Notes: generated by a model not told the origin, from the sequence alone. Shown: positions 25,519 to 33,492, counted from the first letter of the stretch. The stretch is DNA of 64,000 nucleotides from Telluria sp042683405 (GCF_042683405.1 NZ_JBHUJS010000003.1:310001-374000), one strand, 5' to 3'. Made by a program: numbers and translations.

Positions 25519-26436
25519 CTATTTTTTGGTCAGCATATAGATGCCGGCCAGCACCAGGCCGGTGCCCGCCAGCTGGACCGCGGTGATCGGCTCGCCCAGT
25601 ACCAGCGCGCCAAGGAACAGCGTGGATACCGGTCCGACCATGCCCGCCTGCGACGCCGTTGCTGCGCCGATGCGTTGCACCGCGACCATCGTCATAAATA
25701 CAGGGAAGATGGTACAGAAAATTGCATTGACGAGCGACAGTCCATACACCTGCAGCGGCTGCACCAGCATCGAGGCGGGGCGCAGCAGGAAGAACTGGGC
25801 GATGCAGGCCACCGAGGACACGCACATGGCATAGGAAACCAGGCGCAGCGACCCGATCCGCTGCACCAGCTCACCAGAGAACAGCAGGTACATCGCGTAG
25901 CTCACGGCCGAGGCCAGCACGAACAGCGAACCGATCACGGTATTGCCCGCGCCGCCGGCCAGGTCGTGCACGAAGACGAGCACGATGCCGCAGTAGGACG
26001 CGGCCAGCGCCACCCACTGCCTGCTGCTGATGTGGCGCTTCATGCCGAACACGGTGATCAGCAGTACGAACGACGGCGTGAGGAACAGGATCAACCGCTC
26101 CAGGCCAACCGAGATGTACTGCAGGCCGAGGAAATCGAGGTAGCTGGACAGGTAGTAGCCGATCAGGCCCAGTCCGACCAGGCGCCAGCGGTCGGTCCAC
26201 GACAGCGGCGGGCCGCGGCGCATCTGCCAGAGCGCGACGGCGGCAAAGAACGGCAGCGAGAACAGCATACGGAATGCCAGCACGGTGACCGCATCGAGCT
26301 CGTAGCGGTACAGCAGCTTGGCGACGACGGCCTTGGTGGAGAACAGGATTGCGCCGCCGATGGCGATGGCCAGGCCCGCGACAAGGGCCGGACGCGAGAG
26401 CGAGGCGTGGGGATCGGCCGCTGCGGGAGAAGTCAT
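25519..26436 (-). CDS. DMT superfamily transporter (two EamA domains)
   Basis: This 305-residue inner-membrane exporter has about ten helices in two EamA repeats (GGAILFSTKAVVAKLLYRYE and SLFVLASAVSYAMYLLFSG). Such proteins export amino acids, metabolites or toxic compounds; the substrate is unknown. ATG at 26436 is chosen because the hydrophobic repeat begins soon after; a much longer frame upstream is antisense to the next gene and has no support. It begins the operon with mgsA and the quinone oxidoreductase. Confidence 0.85.
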   Translation of the reverse strand: MTSPAAADPHASLSRPALVAGLAIAIGGAILFSTKAVVAKLLYRYELDAVTVLAFRMLFSLPFFAAVALWQMRRGPPLSWTDRWRLVGLGLIGYYLSSYLDFLGLQYISVGLERLILFLTPSFVLLITVFGMKRHISSRQWVALAASYCGIVLVFVHDLAGGAGNTVIGSLFVLASAVSYAMYLLFSGELVQRIGSLRLVSYAMCVSSVACIAQFFLLRPASMLVQPLQVYGLSLVNAIFCTIFPVFMTMVAVQRIGAATASQAGMVGPVSTLFLGALVLGEPITAVQLAGTGLVLAGIYMLTKK

Positions 26437-26536
26437 CCTGAAATTGTAAGGGCTTTCCGGCGGGGCTGCTGGCCGTGGTTGACTTTCGGGCAATCCCCCC
26501 ATATCGTCCAGCTCACATTCCCAATGGAGCTGCCTG

Positions 26537-27070
26537 ATGAAGAAGACCGCCGTACTCGCCGCGCTGAGCGCCGCCGCCATGCTGGGCAACCCGGCCCACG
26601 CCAACGACAGCAGGGACGCGTTCTTCGCGAAGCTGGGCTCGCTGTGCGGTGCCACCTTCGAGGGCGCATCGGTATTCCCGCGCGACGCGGGCGACGCGTT
26701 CGCGGGCAAGAAGCTCGTGGCCAACGTGGCCAAGTGCGGCACGAACGAAATCCGCGTGCCATTCATCGTCGGCGAGGATCGCTCGCGCACATGGATCTTT
26801 ACCCGGACCGGCGGCGGCCTCGAACTCAAGCACGACCACCGCCACGCGGATGGCACGCCGGACGAGCAGACCATGTACGGCGGCATGGCGAGCGGCAGCG
26901 GCAGCGCGCATGCGCAGTCCTTCCATGCGGACGCGTACACGGCCAAGCTGATTCCTGCCGCTGCGACCAACGTCTGGACCGTGTCGCTGTCGCCGGATGG
27001 GAAGACGCTGACCTATTTCCTGGAGCGCGACGGCAAGCCACGCTTCAAGGCTGAACTCCAGCGCAAGTAA
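26537..27070 (+). CDS. Secreted protein of unknown function
   Basis: This 177-residue protein has a clear signal peptide (MKKTAVLAALSAAAMLGNPAHA) and should be periplasmic. Two cysteines (LGSLCGATFEG and NVAKCGTNEI) may form a disulfide. The rest is beta-rich with the segments TWIFTRTGGGLELKHDHRH and LTYFLERDGKPRF. I do not recognise a named family. A weak GGAG lies upstream of the ATG. It stands alone between the divergent exporter operon and a GGGAC-type hairpin. Confidence 0.75.
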   Translation: MKKTAVLAALSAAAMLGNPAHANDSRDAFFAKLGSLCGATFEGASVFPRDAGDAFAGKKLVANVAKCGTNEIRVPFIVGEDRSRTWIFTRTGGGLELKHDHRHADGTPDEQTMYGGMASGSGSAHAQSFHADAYTAKLIPAAATNVWTVSLSPDGKTLTYFLERDGKPRFKAELQRK

Positions 27071-27080
27071 GCCTGCGGAA

Positions 27081-27107
27081 GGGGAGAGTCCCGCAGGGAC
27101 ATTCCCC
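27081..27107 (+). terminator. GGGAC-type hairpin between convergent genes
   Basis: GGGGAGAGTCCC and GGGACATTCCCC pair at 10 of 12 positions around a 3-base loop. It follows the secreted protein gene and faces the end of the beta-lactamase-like pseudogene. Confidence 0.5.
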
Positions 27108-27112
27108 CCGCG

Positions 27113-28491
27113 TCACTCCTCCGCCAGCGACGTCTCCGTGACCCTGCCCGCCTGATCGATCGTGAACGTCCAGCGCAGCGAATCCATCGCACCATACCTG
27201 ACGCGGTAGACGCGTGTCCGCCGGCCGTCCGCAGCGCGGTCCGATAACAAGGTCATGCCGACAGGCGCAGGAAGATACGCCACCCTGCGCGAGGTCCACG
27301 AGTTGATCTCATCCAGCTCGGCGCCTGCAAACTGCTGTGGTGTCGCATCCCCTCGCCCCAACGCCTGCACCAGTTCGAACAGCCGCGCGCTCAATGCGGG
27401 ATCCTTGTCCTTCGCTCCGTGCTCGTGCATGAACGCAGGCACTGGCAGGAACCGCGCCGCGATCGCCTGCGCCATGGCCGGGTACAGCGAACGCTGGTTC
27501 GTCAGCACGATCACCGACAGGTGTTCGCCGGGCACATGGATCACATCGCCCAGCGCCGGGCCGCCACTATGTCCAACGGCCGGCTTTCCGCGCACCGTCT
27601 GGGTGGTCCAGCCGATACCAAAGCCGCCGGGCTGGCCGTTCTTCAGCGTCGCCGGCGTCCACATGGCCTGGCGCCCTGCCTCGCTCACCAGTTCGCCGCG
27701 ATCGATTGCCTGCATCAGCCTGGCGAGGTCGGCAACGCTCGTGAACAGGCCGCCCGCCGCATAGGTCGCGGGAGGATAGATAAACCAGAACAGGCGCTGC
27801 TGCCCACCTTCATGCGAGTACACCGACACCCTTCCAGGGATCACGTCCGAGCGGTTGACGCTGCCTGCATCGACACCATTCTCGAAGCGCGTATTCTGTA
27901 GGCCGAGCGGCTTGACGATGACTTCGTCCAGCAACTGTGGGTGGCCTTGCCGCTGACCTTTTGCATGATGTGGGCGAGCACGACGAAATCGTCGAGCGCA
28001 TACTGTTCGCGCTCGCCCGGCCGGGATTGCAGCGGCCGCTTCAGGATGGACGCGACTGCCTGCTCCGTGGTCTCGGAGGTCGGGCCGGGCGGGCTCATCG
28101 CCACTCCGGCGGTGTGGTTGCCCAACTGGCGCAGGGTGATCGAGGACCATTCGGGCGGCGCCTCGGGAATGTGATGTCCCACCGTATCGTCGAGCGACAG
28201 CTTGCCCTGGTCGACCAGATGCGCCAGGAGCACGCCGGTAAATATCTTGGTGGTCGAGGCGATCTGGAACGGGGACGTGGCCGTCACGGGCACGTTGTGC
28301 TCGAGGTTGGCCACGCCATATCCCTGCAATTTGGCGATCTTGCCGTTCTGGATGACAGCGACCGCAGCGCCAGGGACGTGGTTGCTCCGCATCTGGACCT
28401 GCATCATGTCATCGATCGCGTCGGCGCGGACGCCGGACGCTGACAGAACGAGCGCCATGATCGGGATCAGGCGCATGGGGCGTGCATACAT
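27113..28491 (-). pseudogene. Beta-lactamase-like serine hydrolase, broken by one frameshift
   Basis: An excellent ribosome site (AGGAGGTGACA) precedes ATG at 28491, which opens a signal peptide (MRLIPIMALVLSASGVRA). The class C beta-lactamase/penicillin-binding fold follows with SxxK in IASTTKIFTG, then EQYALDDFVVLAHIMQKVSG. The frame is lost at a run of three G (27939-27941, plus strand). One extra base there would restore ATPQLLDEVIVKPLG and continue in the next frame through the third motif GHSGG to a TGA at 27113. The second motif reads YAL instead of the usual YxN, which may weaken catalysis. It is either a real one-base deletion or a sequencing error in a homopolymer. The two pieces together make about 459 residues, normal for the family. 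Confidence 0.82.
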
Positions 28492-28629
28492 TGTCACCTC
28501 CTGAACAAAACCACATATTACGATTCTGTAGGCCGGCATCTTTCGACAATCCGATGTTCTGCTTGCATCGCAGGATAGAACGCATATAACGAGATTGAAG
28601 CGCATCCGCGCGAGCCAAGGGAGAACGAG

Positions 28630-28878
28630 ATGAGCCGCATGTTTATCGATTGCCGCGAAGTGCCCAGCGCAAGCCGCTGCACAGTCGCGATTTCCGCCGA
28701 CAGCGAGGAAGAGCTGCTGGAAGCGGCGGTGCAGCACGCCGTGAGCGTCCATCACGAGCACGACAGCCCTGAGCTGCGCCAGGAGATCCGCAAGGCGTTC
28801 AGGCCGGGCAGCCCGACGGTCGACTCACCGCAGCTTCAGCCACAGCAGCCGGCACAGCAGGAGCCAATGCGCCACTGA
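28630..28878 (+). CDS. DUF1059-like small protein
   Basis: This 82-residue protein begins with a DUF1059-like pattern (IDCREVPSASRCTVAISADSEEE in outline), in which a short domain with paired cysteines (IDCRE, SRCTV) is followed by a helix ending HHEHDSPELRQEIRKAF. A Gln/Pro-rich tail follows (QLQPQQPAQQEP). The function is unknown. AGGGAGAACG lies upstream of the ATG. It is a single gene between the pseudogene and yaiI. Confidence 0.7.
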   Translation: MSRMFIDCREVPSASRCTVAISADSEEELLEAAVQHAVSVHHEHDSPELRQEIRKAFRPGSPTVDSPQLQPQQPAQQEPMRH

Positions 28879-28966
28879 GCCGATCGCACCCGGCGGCAGG
28901 AATCCGTCTCCACGGTTGCGCTTGGCTATACTGCGGTCATCGCTACAGTGGGACGGAAGAAATACG

Positions 28967-29428
28967 ATGCATATCTGGGTCGATGCGGACGCATGTCCTG
29001 CCGCCATCAAGGAAATCCTGTACCGCGTGGCGGAGAGCCGCGCCATCCCGCTGACGCTGGTGGCCAACCAGCTGATGCGGGTGCCGCCCTCGCGCTTCAT
29101 CCGTGCGATGCAGGTGCCGCGCGGGGCCGATGTGGCCGATGCCGAGATCGTGCGCCTGCTGGAGCCGGGCGACCTGGTCGTGACGGGCGACATTCCGCTG
29201 GCGGCGGACGTGCTGCAAAAGGGCGGCGAGGCGCTCAACCCGCGCGGCGAGTTCTACACCATCCACAATATCGAGCAGATGCTGACCATGCGCAAGTTCA
29301 TGGAAGAGTTGCGCAGCGGCGGCGTGGACACGGGCGGGCCGGCCATGTTCAGCCAGGCCGACCGCAAGCGCTTCGCCGACCAGCTCGACCGCCACCTGAC
29401 GCGCAAGCAGCGGCTCCCGAACCAGTAG
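28967..29428 (+). CDS. yaiI: YaiI/YqxD family protein (UPF0178, DUF188)
   Basis: This 153-residue cytoplasmic protein has the family's PIN-like start MHIWVDADACPAAIKEIL and the acidic residues of a nuclease-like site (VVTGDIPLAADVL, GADVADAEIV). No activity is firmly established for the family. ATG at 28967 is preferred because the conserved block begins there, with GGAAG upstream. A candidate CTATACT -10 box lies about 40 bases before it. It converges on the next gene with only 2 bases between stops. Confidence 0.92.
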   Translation: MHIWVDADACPAAIKEILYRVAESRAIPLTLVANQLMRVPPSRFIRAMQVPRGADVADAEIVRLLEPGDLVVTGDIPLAADVLQKGGEALNPRGEFYTIHNIEQMLTMRKFMEELRSGGVDTGGPAMFSQADRKRFADQLDRHLTRKQRLPNQ

Positions 29429-29430
29429 CG

Positions 29431-29823
29431 TCAGTCGTAGTGCTCCGCGTCCGCCGGCGGGACCACCCAGCAATGCTTGCGCGATTCGTAGACCGACACG
29501 GTGGGCGCGGGAAAGTTCGGGTCTGCGAAGGCGCCAACAGGAATGCCAACGCCGTCGCGCCCCGCCGTTTCGTAGTACACCGTCGAGCCGCATACCGGGC
29601 AAAAATGGAAGGTGGCGCTCGATCCCTCATCGCCTGTGCGGACATATTCGGTTGACTTGCCCTTGACCGTCACGTTCTCGCGCGGGAAGCGCGCTACCTG
29701 CCCGAACACACTACCGGTGCGGCGCTGGCAGGCCAGGCAGTGGCAAACAGAGTTGCGGACGAAGTCGCCTACGACCTCGGCGGACAGCTGGCCACAGCTA
29801 CAGGATGCGAATCGCGTTTCCAA
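29431..29823 (-). CDS. GFA family (glutathione-dependent formaldehyde-activating-like) zinc protein
   Basis: This 130-residue protein has the zinc-binding cysteine sets of the GFA family: CSCG at residues 8-11, CHCLAC at 27-32 and FCPVCG near 76-79. The segment RRTGSVFGQVARFP is also conserved. Members bind glutathione or act on glutathione adducts, but most are untested. The start is TTG at 29823: GGGAGG lies 6 bases upstream, and no ATG is placed well. It is not clearly part of a larger operon. Confidence 0.88.
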   Translation of the reverse strand: METRFASCSCGQLSAEVVGDFVRNSVCHCLACQRRTGSVFGQVARFPRENVTVKGKSTEYVRTGDEGSSATFHFCPVCGSTVYYETAGRDGVGIPVGAFADPNFPAPTVSVYESRKHCWVVPPADAEHYD

Positions 29824-29871
29824 GTGTTCCTCCCTCTCCTTGTCTCGTTGGTGCGCGGGGCGCCGATGCGC

Positions 29872-29925
29872 CCGTGGCATACCTCAGGACTGTCGCACAG
29901 CAATGCTTTCCTGCGCAAGGAGCGA
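29872..29925 (+). repeat. Orphan copy of a leader sequence found before the thioredoxin gene
   Basis: This stretch matches 32588-32643 over most of its length, including GTGGCATA, GTCGCAC, TGCTTTC and GGAGC in the same order and spacing. At the second site it precedes a thioredoxin gene with GAGGAG before ATG. Here no start codon or gene follows on the plus strand; only the end of yciH (opposite strand) lies beyond. Confidence 0.55.
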
Positions 29926-29929
29926 CGCC

Positions 29930-30286
29930 TCAGCCACCCGTTCGCTTCGGATGGTGGCCAAGCCTTGCGAGCGTCTCCATGACCAGCTCGCAGTGGTCGC
30001 CCTGCACCTCGATCACGCCATCCTTCACTGTTCCGCCCGAACCGCATGCCGTGCGCAACTGCTTGCCAAGCTGGGCCAGCGCAATGGCATCGAGCGCAAG
30101 CCCCTTGACGAGCGTCACGCTCTTGCCGCCCCTTCCCTTGGTCTGCCGTGACACGCGCACGATGCCATCTCCGACGGCGGCGGCGCTGGCCTTGCAGCTG
30201 CACTGTGCCAGGGGCCGGCGGCATTCGGGGCACATGCGACCGCCATCGGTCGAATAGACCAGGCCGCTGTTCGCACTACTTTTCAT
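29930..30286 (-). CDS. yciH: SUI1 family translation factor (YciH/eIF1-like)
   Basis: This 118-residue cytoplasmic protein has an N-terminal zinc-ribbon-like segment (MCPECRRPLAQCSC) and a C-terminal SUI1 domain (TKGRGGKSVTLVKGLAL). The eIF1-like family helps discriminate start codons on the ribosome, and in bacteria its role is minor. ATG at 30286 fits the expected length; longer frames upstream are antisense. It is followed on the same strand by the GFA gene after about 106 bases. Confidence 0.93.
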   Translation of the reverse strand: MKSSANSGLVYSTDGGRMCPECRRPLAQCSCKASAAAVGDGIVRVSRQTKGRGGKSVTLVKGLALDAIALAQLGKQLRTACGSGGTVKDGVIEVQGDHCELVMETLARLGHHPKRTGG

Positions 30287-30348
30287 GTTCTGTCCAAGAG
30301 TTCCCGGTGTGAAGCACGCGAGTGTAGCAGCCAGCGCACGCAGTGCGA

Positions 30349-31248
30349 TTACTCGTCGAGCGTCGCGGCACGCAGGCGATCGGCGAGGAACTGGACCAGC
30401 GCGCCAACCCGGGGCGCGAGCGCGCCCTGTTTGTAGAACACCGCCCATACCGGTTGGCTCCATGGCAGCGTCGCCTGCTCGAGGATCGGCACCAGTCGTC
30501 TCGCCGCCACGTCTTCGCGCGCGAGGAAGTCGGCCAGGCACGCGATGCCCGTGCCCGCGAGCGCGAGATGCCTGATCGTTTCCCCGCTCGATGCGGCAAC
30601 CGCCGGTTGCACCGGCCAGCCCTGTGCACCGTCTGCGGCCAGGGGCCATAGGTTGAGCGATGCAGGCTCGGTGAACCCCAGCAGCCGGTGTTGGGCAAGG
30701 TCCTGGACCTTGGACGGTTCGCCATGGCGGCGCAGGTAGTCCGGCGCGGCCAGCAGGCGGATCCGGCTGGAACCAAGCCGGCGTGCGTTGAGCGTCGAGT
30801 CTGCAAGCGGGCCCATCCGGATCGCGACGTCGGCGCGCTCCTCGATCAGGTCGACCACCGTTTCCGCGCCGACCAGCTCCAGCCGCACCAGTGGAAATGC
30901 TTCCAGGAAGGCGGGCACCAGCGGCGCCAGCATGTGGTTCAGCACGGGCGTCGCCGCGTTGACGCGCACCAGGCCGGCAGGCTGGGACAGGCGCGCTGCC
31001 ATCAGGTCCTCAGTCTCCTGCAACTCGGCAAGCAGGCGGCGGGCACGTCCCAGGAACCAGTCGCCCTCCTCCGTCAGGTCGAGCCTGCGCGTGGTGCGGA
31101 CCAGCAGCGTGACGCCCAGCTGCGCTTCGAGGCGGGACACGGTTCGGCTGACCGCGGAAGTCGTTTGTCCCAGCCTCTCCGCCGCCGCGGAGAACGACCC
31201 GCTGTCGATCACCGCCACGAACACGTTCAGCGCCTCGATGCTCAGCAT
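30349..31248 (-). CDS. LysR family transcriptional regulator
   Basis: This 299-residue regulator has the winged helix-turn-helix at residues 1-60 (FSAAAERLGQTTSAVSRTVSRLE) and a LysR substrate-binding domain (GLVRVNAATPVLNHMLAPL). Length and layout are normal. ATG at 31248 has GGAGG 5 bases upstream. It is divergent from an MFS exporter gene across 99 bases that contain an ATGT-N9-ACAT box, so it probably controls that exporter. The inducer is unknown. Confidence 0.95.
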   Translation of the reverse strand: MLSIEALNVFVAVIDSGSFSAAAERLGQTTSAVSRTVSRLEAQLGVTLLVRTTRRLDLTEEGDWFLGRARRLLAELQETEDLMAARLSQPAGLVRVNAATPVLNHMLAPLVPAFLEAFPLVRLELVGAETVVDLIEERADVAIRMGPLADSTLNARRLGSSRIRLLAAPDYLRRHGEPSKVQDLAQHRLLGFTEPASLNLWPLAADGAQGWPVQPAVAASSGETIRHLALAGTGIACLADFLAREDVAARRLVPILEQATLPWSQPVWAVFYKQGALAPRVGALVQFLADRLRAATLDE

Positions 31249-31267
31249 TGTTGCCTCCAGATCAAAA

Positions 31268-31284
31268 ATGTATTGTAGAGACAT
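31268..31284. promoter_or_regulatory. LysR-type box in the divergent lysR-MFS region
   Basis: ATGT-N9-ACAT is symmetric around 31276 and contains T-N11-A, the pattern of LysR sites. It lies 20 bases before the lysR start and 64 bases before the MFS start, a fitting place for autoregulation and activation. Confidence 0.5.
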
Positions 31285-31347
31285 GCGTTTATCTTTGCGC
31301 GCACAGCGCCCAGACTGCACGGCATTGTTCACCTGTCGGAGTAAAAC

Positions 31348-32553
31348 ATGCCTCTCGCACTCTGGGCACTGGCGCTGAGCGCCTTTGCCATCGGCACCAC
31401 GGAATTCGTCATCGTCGGCCTGATTCCCACTATTGCAGCAAGCCTGGGCGTGTCGGTACCGTCCGCCGGCTTGCTGGTGACCGTCTATGCGCTGGGCGTT
31501 GCCGTCGGCGCGCCAGTATTGACCGCGCTCACCGGCCACATTCCGCGCAAGCGCTTGCTGGTTGGCCTGATGGTGCTGTTCACCATCGGGAACCTGGCGG
31601 CCTGGCTGGCGCCGGGTTACGCATCGCTGATGGCGGCGCGGGTCCTGACCGGCCTCGCCCACGGCGTGTTCTTCTCGATCGGTTCGACCATCGCCACCAG
31701 CCTGGTGCCGAAGGAGAAGGCTGCCAGCGCCATCGCGCTGATGTTCTCCGGCCTGACCGTGGCACTGGTGACGGGTGTCCCGCTCGGCACCTTTATCGGC
31801 CAGACCTTTGGTTGGCAGGCCACCTTCCTCGCCGTGTCGCTGCTGGGAGCTGTCGCCGCCGCAGGCAGCAGCGCGCTGGTGCCGAACGATATCCGGGGCA
31901 GCGTGCCGGCGCCGGTCCGCACCCAGCTCGCGGTCCTGAAGAGGCCGCGCCTGCTGCTGGTGTACGCAATCACCGCGCTCGGATATGGCGGCTCGTTCAT
32001 CGCTTTTACCTACCTCGCGCCCATCCTGCAGGAAATCGCCGGATTTTCCCCTTCCAGCGTGGGCCTGGTCATGCTCGTTTACGGCGTGTCCGTCGCTTTC
32101 GGCAACATCTGGGGCGGGCGCCTGGCTGACCGCCACGGGCCGGTGCGCGCCTTGCAGATCGTCTTTGCCGGACTGGCGCTGGTGTTGCTGGCACTCGCGT
32201 TCAGTGCGCCGCACAAATGGCTGGCACTGGCGACCGTACTGGCATGGGGCGCGGTGGCGTTCGGAAACGTGCCCGGCCTGCAGGCGTATGTGGTGCAACG
32301 CGCCATGCAGGATGCGCCGCACGCCGTGGACGTCGCGTCGGGCCTGAATATCGCGGCATTTAACGTCGGCATCGCGCTGGGCGCATGGGGCGGCGGGCTC
32401 GTCGTCGCTCATGTCGGACTGATGGCGACGCCATGGATCGGCGCCGCGGTGGTCGGCGCTGCATTCGCGCTCACGACCTGGTCCGGCCGGCTGGACCTGG
32501 CCGAGGGACAGCAGCCCCTGCTCGGCCGCGCCGGAGCGGGCGCGTCGCACTGA
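31348..32553 (+). CDS. MFS transporter, AraJ/DHA1-like exporter
   Basis: This 401-residue inner-membrane transporter has 12 predicted helices. The DHA1 signatures are GTTEFVIVGLIPTIAASLGV in helix 1, and GHIPRKRLLVGLM (the loop 2-3 motif A region) with GGRLADRHGPVRAL as its counterpart in the second half. Such proteins export arabinose analogues, purines or drugs; the substrate is unknown. GGAG lies upstream of the ATG. It is divergently transcribed from a LysR gene that likely regulates it. Confidence 0.92.
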   Translation: MPLALWALALSAFAIGTTEFVIVGLIPTIAASLGVSVPSAGLLVTVYALGVAVGAPVLTALTGHIPRKRLLVGLMVLFTIGNLAAWLAPGYASLMAARVLTGLAHGVFFSIGSTIATSLVPKEKAASAIALMFSGLTVALVTGVPLGTFIGQTFGWQATFLAVSLLGAVAAAGSSALVPNDIRGSVPAPVRTQLAVLKRPRLLLVYAITALGYGGSFIAFTYLAPILQEIAGFSPSSVGLVMLVYGVSVAFGNIWGGRLADRHGPVRALQIVFAGLALVLLALAFSAPHKWLALATVLAWGAVAFGNVPGLQAYVVQRAMQDAPHAVDVASGLNIAAFNVGIALGAWGGGLVVAHVGLMATPWIGAAVVGAAFALTTWSGRLDLAEGQQPLLGRAGAGASH

Positions 32554-32587
32554 CCCGGGCAGCCGGGCTGTGCGCGGGCCGCCGGCC

Positions 32588-32643
32588 GCCCCGTGGCATA
32601 CTCGAAACGTCGCACGCCAGTGCTTTCGCACCGAGGAGCCAGC
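32588..32643 (+). promoter_or_regulatory. Leader/promoter region of the thioredoxin gene
   Basis: CCGTGGCATACT, AACGTCGCACGCC and CCGAGGAGCC lead to the ATG of the thioredoxin gene. A near copy without a gene is at 29872-29925, and a weaker relative (GCACACT and CACGCC) precedes the ACP-like gene. GCATACT may be the -10 region. Confidence 0.45.
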
Positions 32644-32967
32644 ATGGCCAAAGCTTATGAAACGACACAGCCGGACCGCAGCGAGATCGACGCCATGCCA
32701 GGCATCGTCGCGGTCGACTTCGGCACCAACTGGTGCGGCTACTGCCGCTCGGCGGAGCCGGACATCGCCACCGCGCTGGCGGCGCATCCGGACATCCGGC
32801 ATATCAAGGTGGAAGACGGGCCGGGACGCAAGCTGGGGCGCTCGTTCAAGGTCAAGCTGTGGCCGACGGTGGTATTCGTCAAAGGCGGAGTGGAGCTGTC
32901 GCGCGTGGTCCGCCCCGAGAGCGAGCAGGAAGTGAGCGAAGCGCTGGAGCAGGCCGCCAGGGCGTGA
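32644..32967 (+). CDS. Thioredoxin family protein
   Basis: This 107-residue protein has the redox site WCGYC (Cys31 and Cys34) in place of the usual WCGPC. The cis-proline loop KLWPTVVFVKGG and an acidic N-terminal stretch are present. It should be cytoplasmic, as no signal peptide is visible. The Gly-Tyr dipeptide in the active site would shift its redox potential away from that of classical thioredoxin. ATG at 32644 with GAGGAG upstream is chosen over a longer frame. An ACP-like gene follows after about 80 bases, with a similar leader. Confidence 0.9.
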   Translation: MAKAYETTQPDRSEIDAMPGIVAVDFGTNWCGYCRSAEPDIATALAAHPDIRHIKVEDGPGRKLGRSFKVKLWPTVVFVKGGVELSRVVRPESEQEVSEALEQAARA

Positions 32968-33046
32968 GCCCGGCTTTGTGCGCCGTCCCGCGCCGGAACG
33001 CTGCACACTGGCGCGTAACGACACACGCCTTGCGAGGAGGGAACGG

Positions 33047-33286
33047 ATGGACTACCAGCACACCCGGGACGAGGTGGTGCGCGCGATGCGCATCGTCTCG
33101 CCGTATATCGACGGCATCGACGTCGCGGACGACGAACCGCTGCGCGACCAGCTCAAGCTGGACGAGGAAAACTGGCAGAACTTCAGCGCCAGCCTGCGCA
33201 ACAACCTGCACGCCGACATCCCCGAAGAAGAATTCGCGCGGTTCACGACCCTGCGCGACATCGTCAACTACGTTACCTCGCACTAG
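33047..33286 (+). CDS. Acyl carrier protein-like protein lacking the prosthetic-group serine
   Basis: This 79-residue acidic protein follows the acyl carrier pattern: an N-terminal helix (TRDEVVRAMRIVSPYI), a loop, a central block (DEPLRDQLKLDEENWQNFS) and a final PEEEFARFTTLRDIVNYV. In true carriers the central block holds DSL, whose Ser takes phosphopantetheine; here it reads DEE, so no prosthetic group can attach there. It may be a binding or regulatory mimic, or a decaying carrier. GAGGAGG lies upstream of the ATG. It follows the thioredoxin gene and ends before a cluster of palindromes. Confidence 0.65.
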   Translation: MDYQHTRDEVVRAMRIVSPYIDGIDVADDEPLRDQLKLDEENWQNFSASLRNNLHADIPEEEFARFTTLRDIVNYVTSH

Positions 33287-33300
33287 CCACCAACGCCCGG

Positions 33301-33321
33301 GGCTGTCCCGCGGGGACAGCC
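33301..33321 (+). terminator. GGCTGTCCC hairpin after the ACP-like gene
   Basis: A perfect 9-base stem GGCTGTCCC/GGGACAGCC with a 3-base loop lies 14 bases past the stop. No T-run follows directly; TTTTT comes 10 bases later. Confidence 0.5.
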
Positions 33322-33335
33322 TGCGTCACGTTTTT

Positions 33336-33368
33336 GGCGGAATCGGTCATAAAAGGTGCGATTCCGCC
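33336..33368. repeat. 33-base palindromic element, copy B
   Basis: Arms GGCGGAATCG and CGATTCCGCC are identical to those of copy A at 3848-3880, with the same 13-base interior length. It is flanked on one side by TTTTT and a GGGAC-type hairpin, mirroring the arrangement of copy A read on the opposite strand. Confidence 0.75.
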
Positions 33369-33382
33369 ATCCCCGGACGGGC

Positions 33383-33431
33383 GGGAACGGTCCTGCGCAT
33401 GGCGCGCAGGGACGGTTCCCGTGGGTTTTTT
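33383..33431 (+). terminator. Long imperfect hairpin with T-run upstream of yebC
   Basis: GGGAACGGTCCTGCGC and GCGCAGGGACGGTTCCC pair with small bulges and are followed by GTGGGTTTTTT. It should stop readthrough from the left before the yebC promoter. Confidence 0.7.
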
Positions 33432-33444
33432 GCATTGCGCAATA

Positions 33445-33453
33445 TGCTAGAAT
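33445..33453 (+). promoter_or_regulatory. Candidate extended -10 of the yebC operon
   Basis: TGCTAGAAT, an extended -10, lies about 40 bases before the yebC start. No good -35 is visible except T-rich sequence belonging to the upstream terminator. Confidence 0.45.
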
Positions 33454-33492
33454 GTCGCCCACTCTTGTATACCCTCCGAAGGAAGTTGCGAC

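Noticed and set aside
24010..27054. A 1014-codon plus-strand frame across four minus-strand genes and a plus-strand one
   Set aside because: It crosses a strong terminator and three recognisable genes on the other strand, and encodes nothing familiar.
30349..33024. An 891-codon minus-strand frame running through the LysR gene and beyond
   Set aside because: Only the 299 codons from 31248 encode LysR. The rest is antisense to the MFS and thioredoxin genes, has no domain, and the LysR start has a strong ribosome site.
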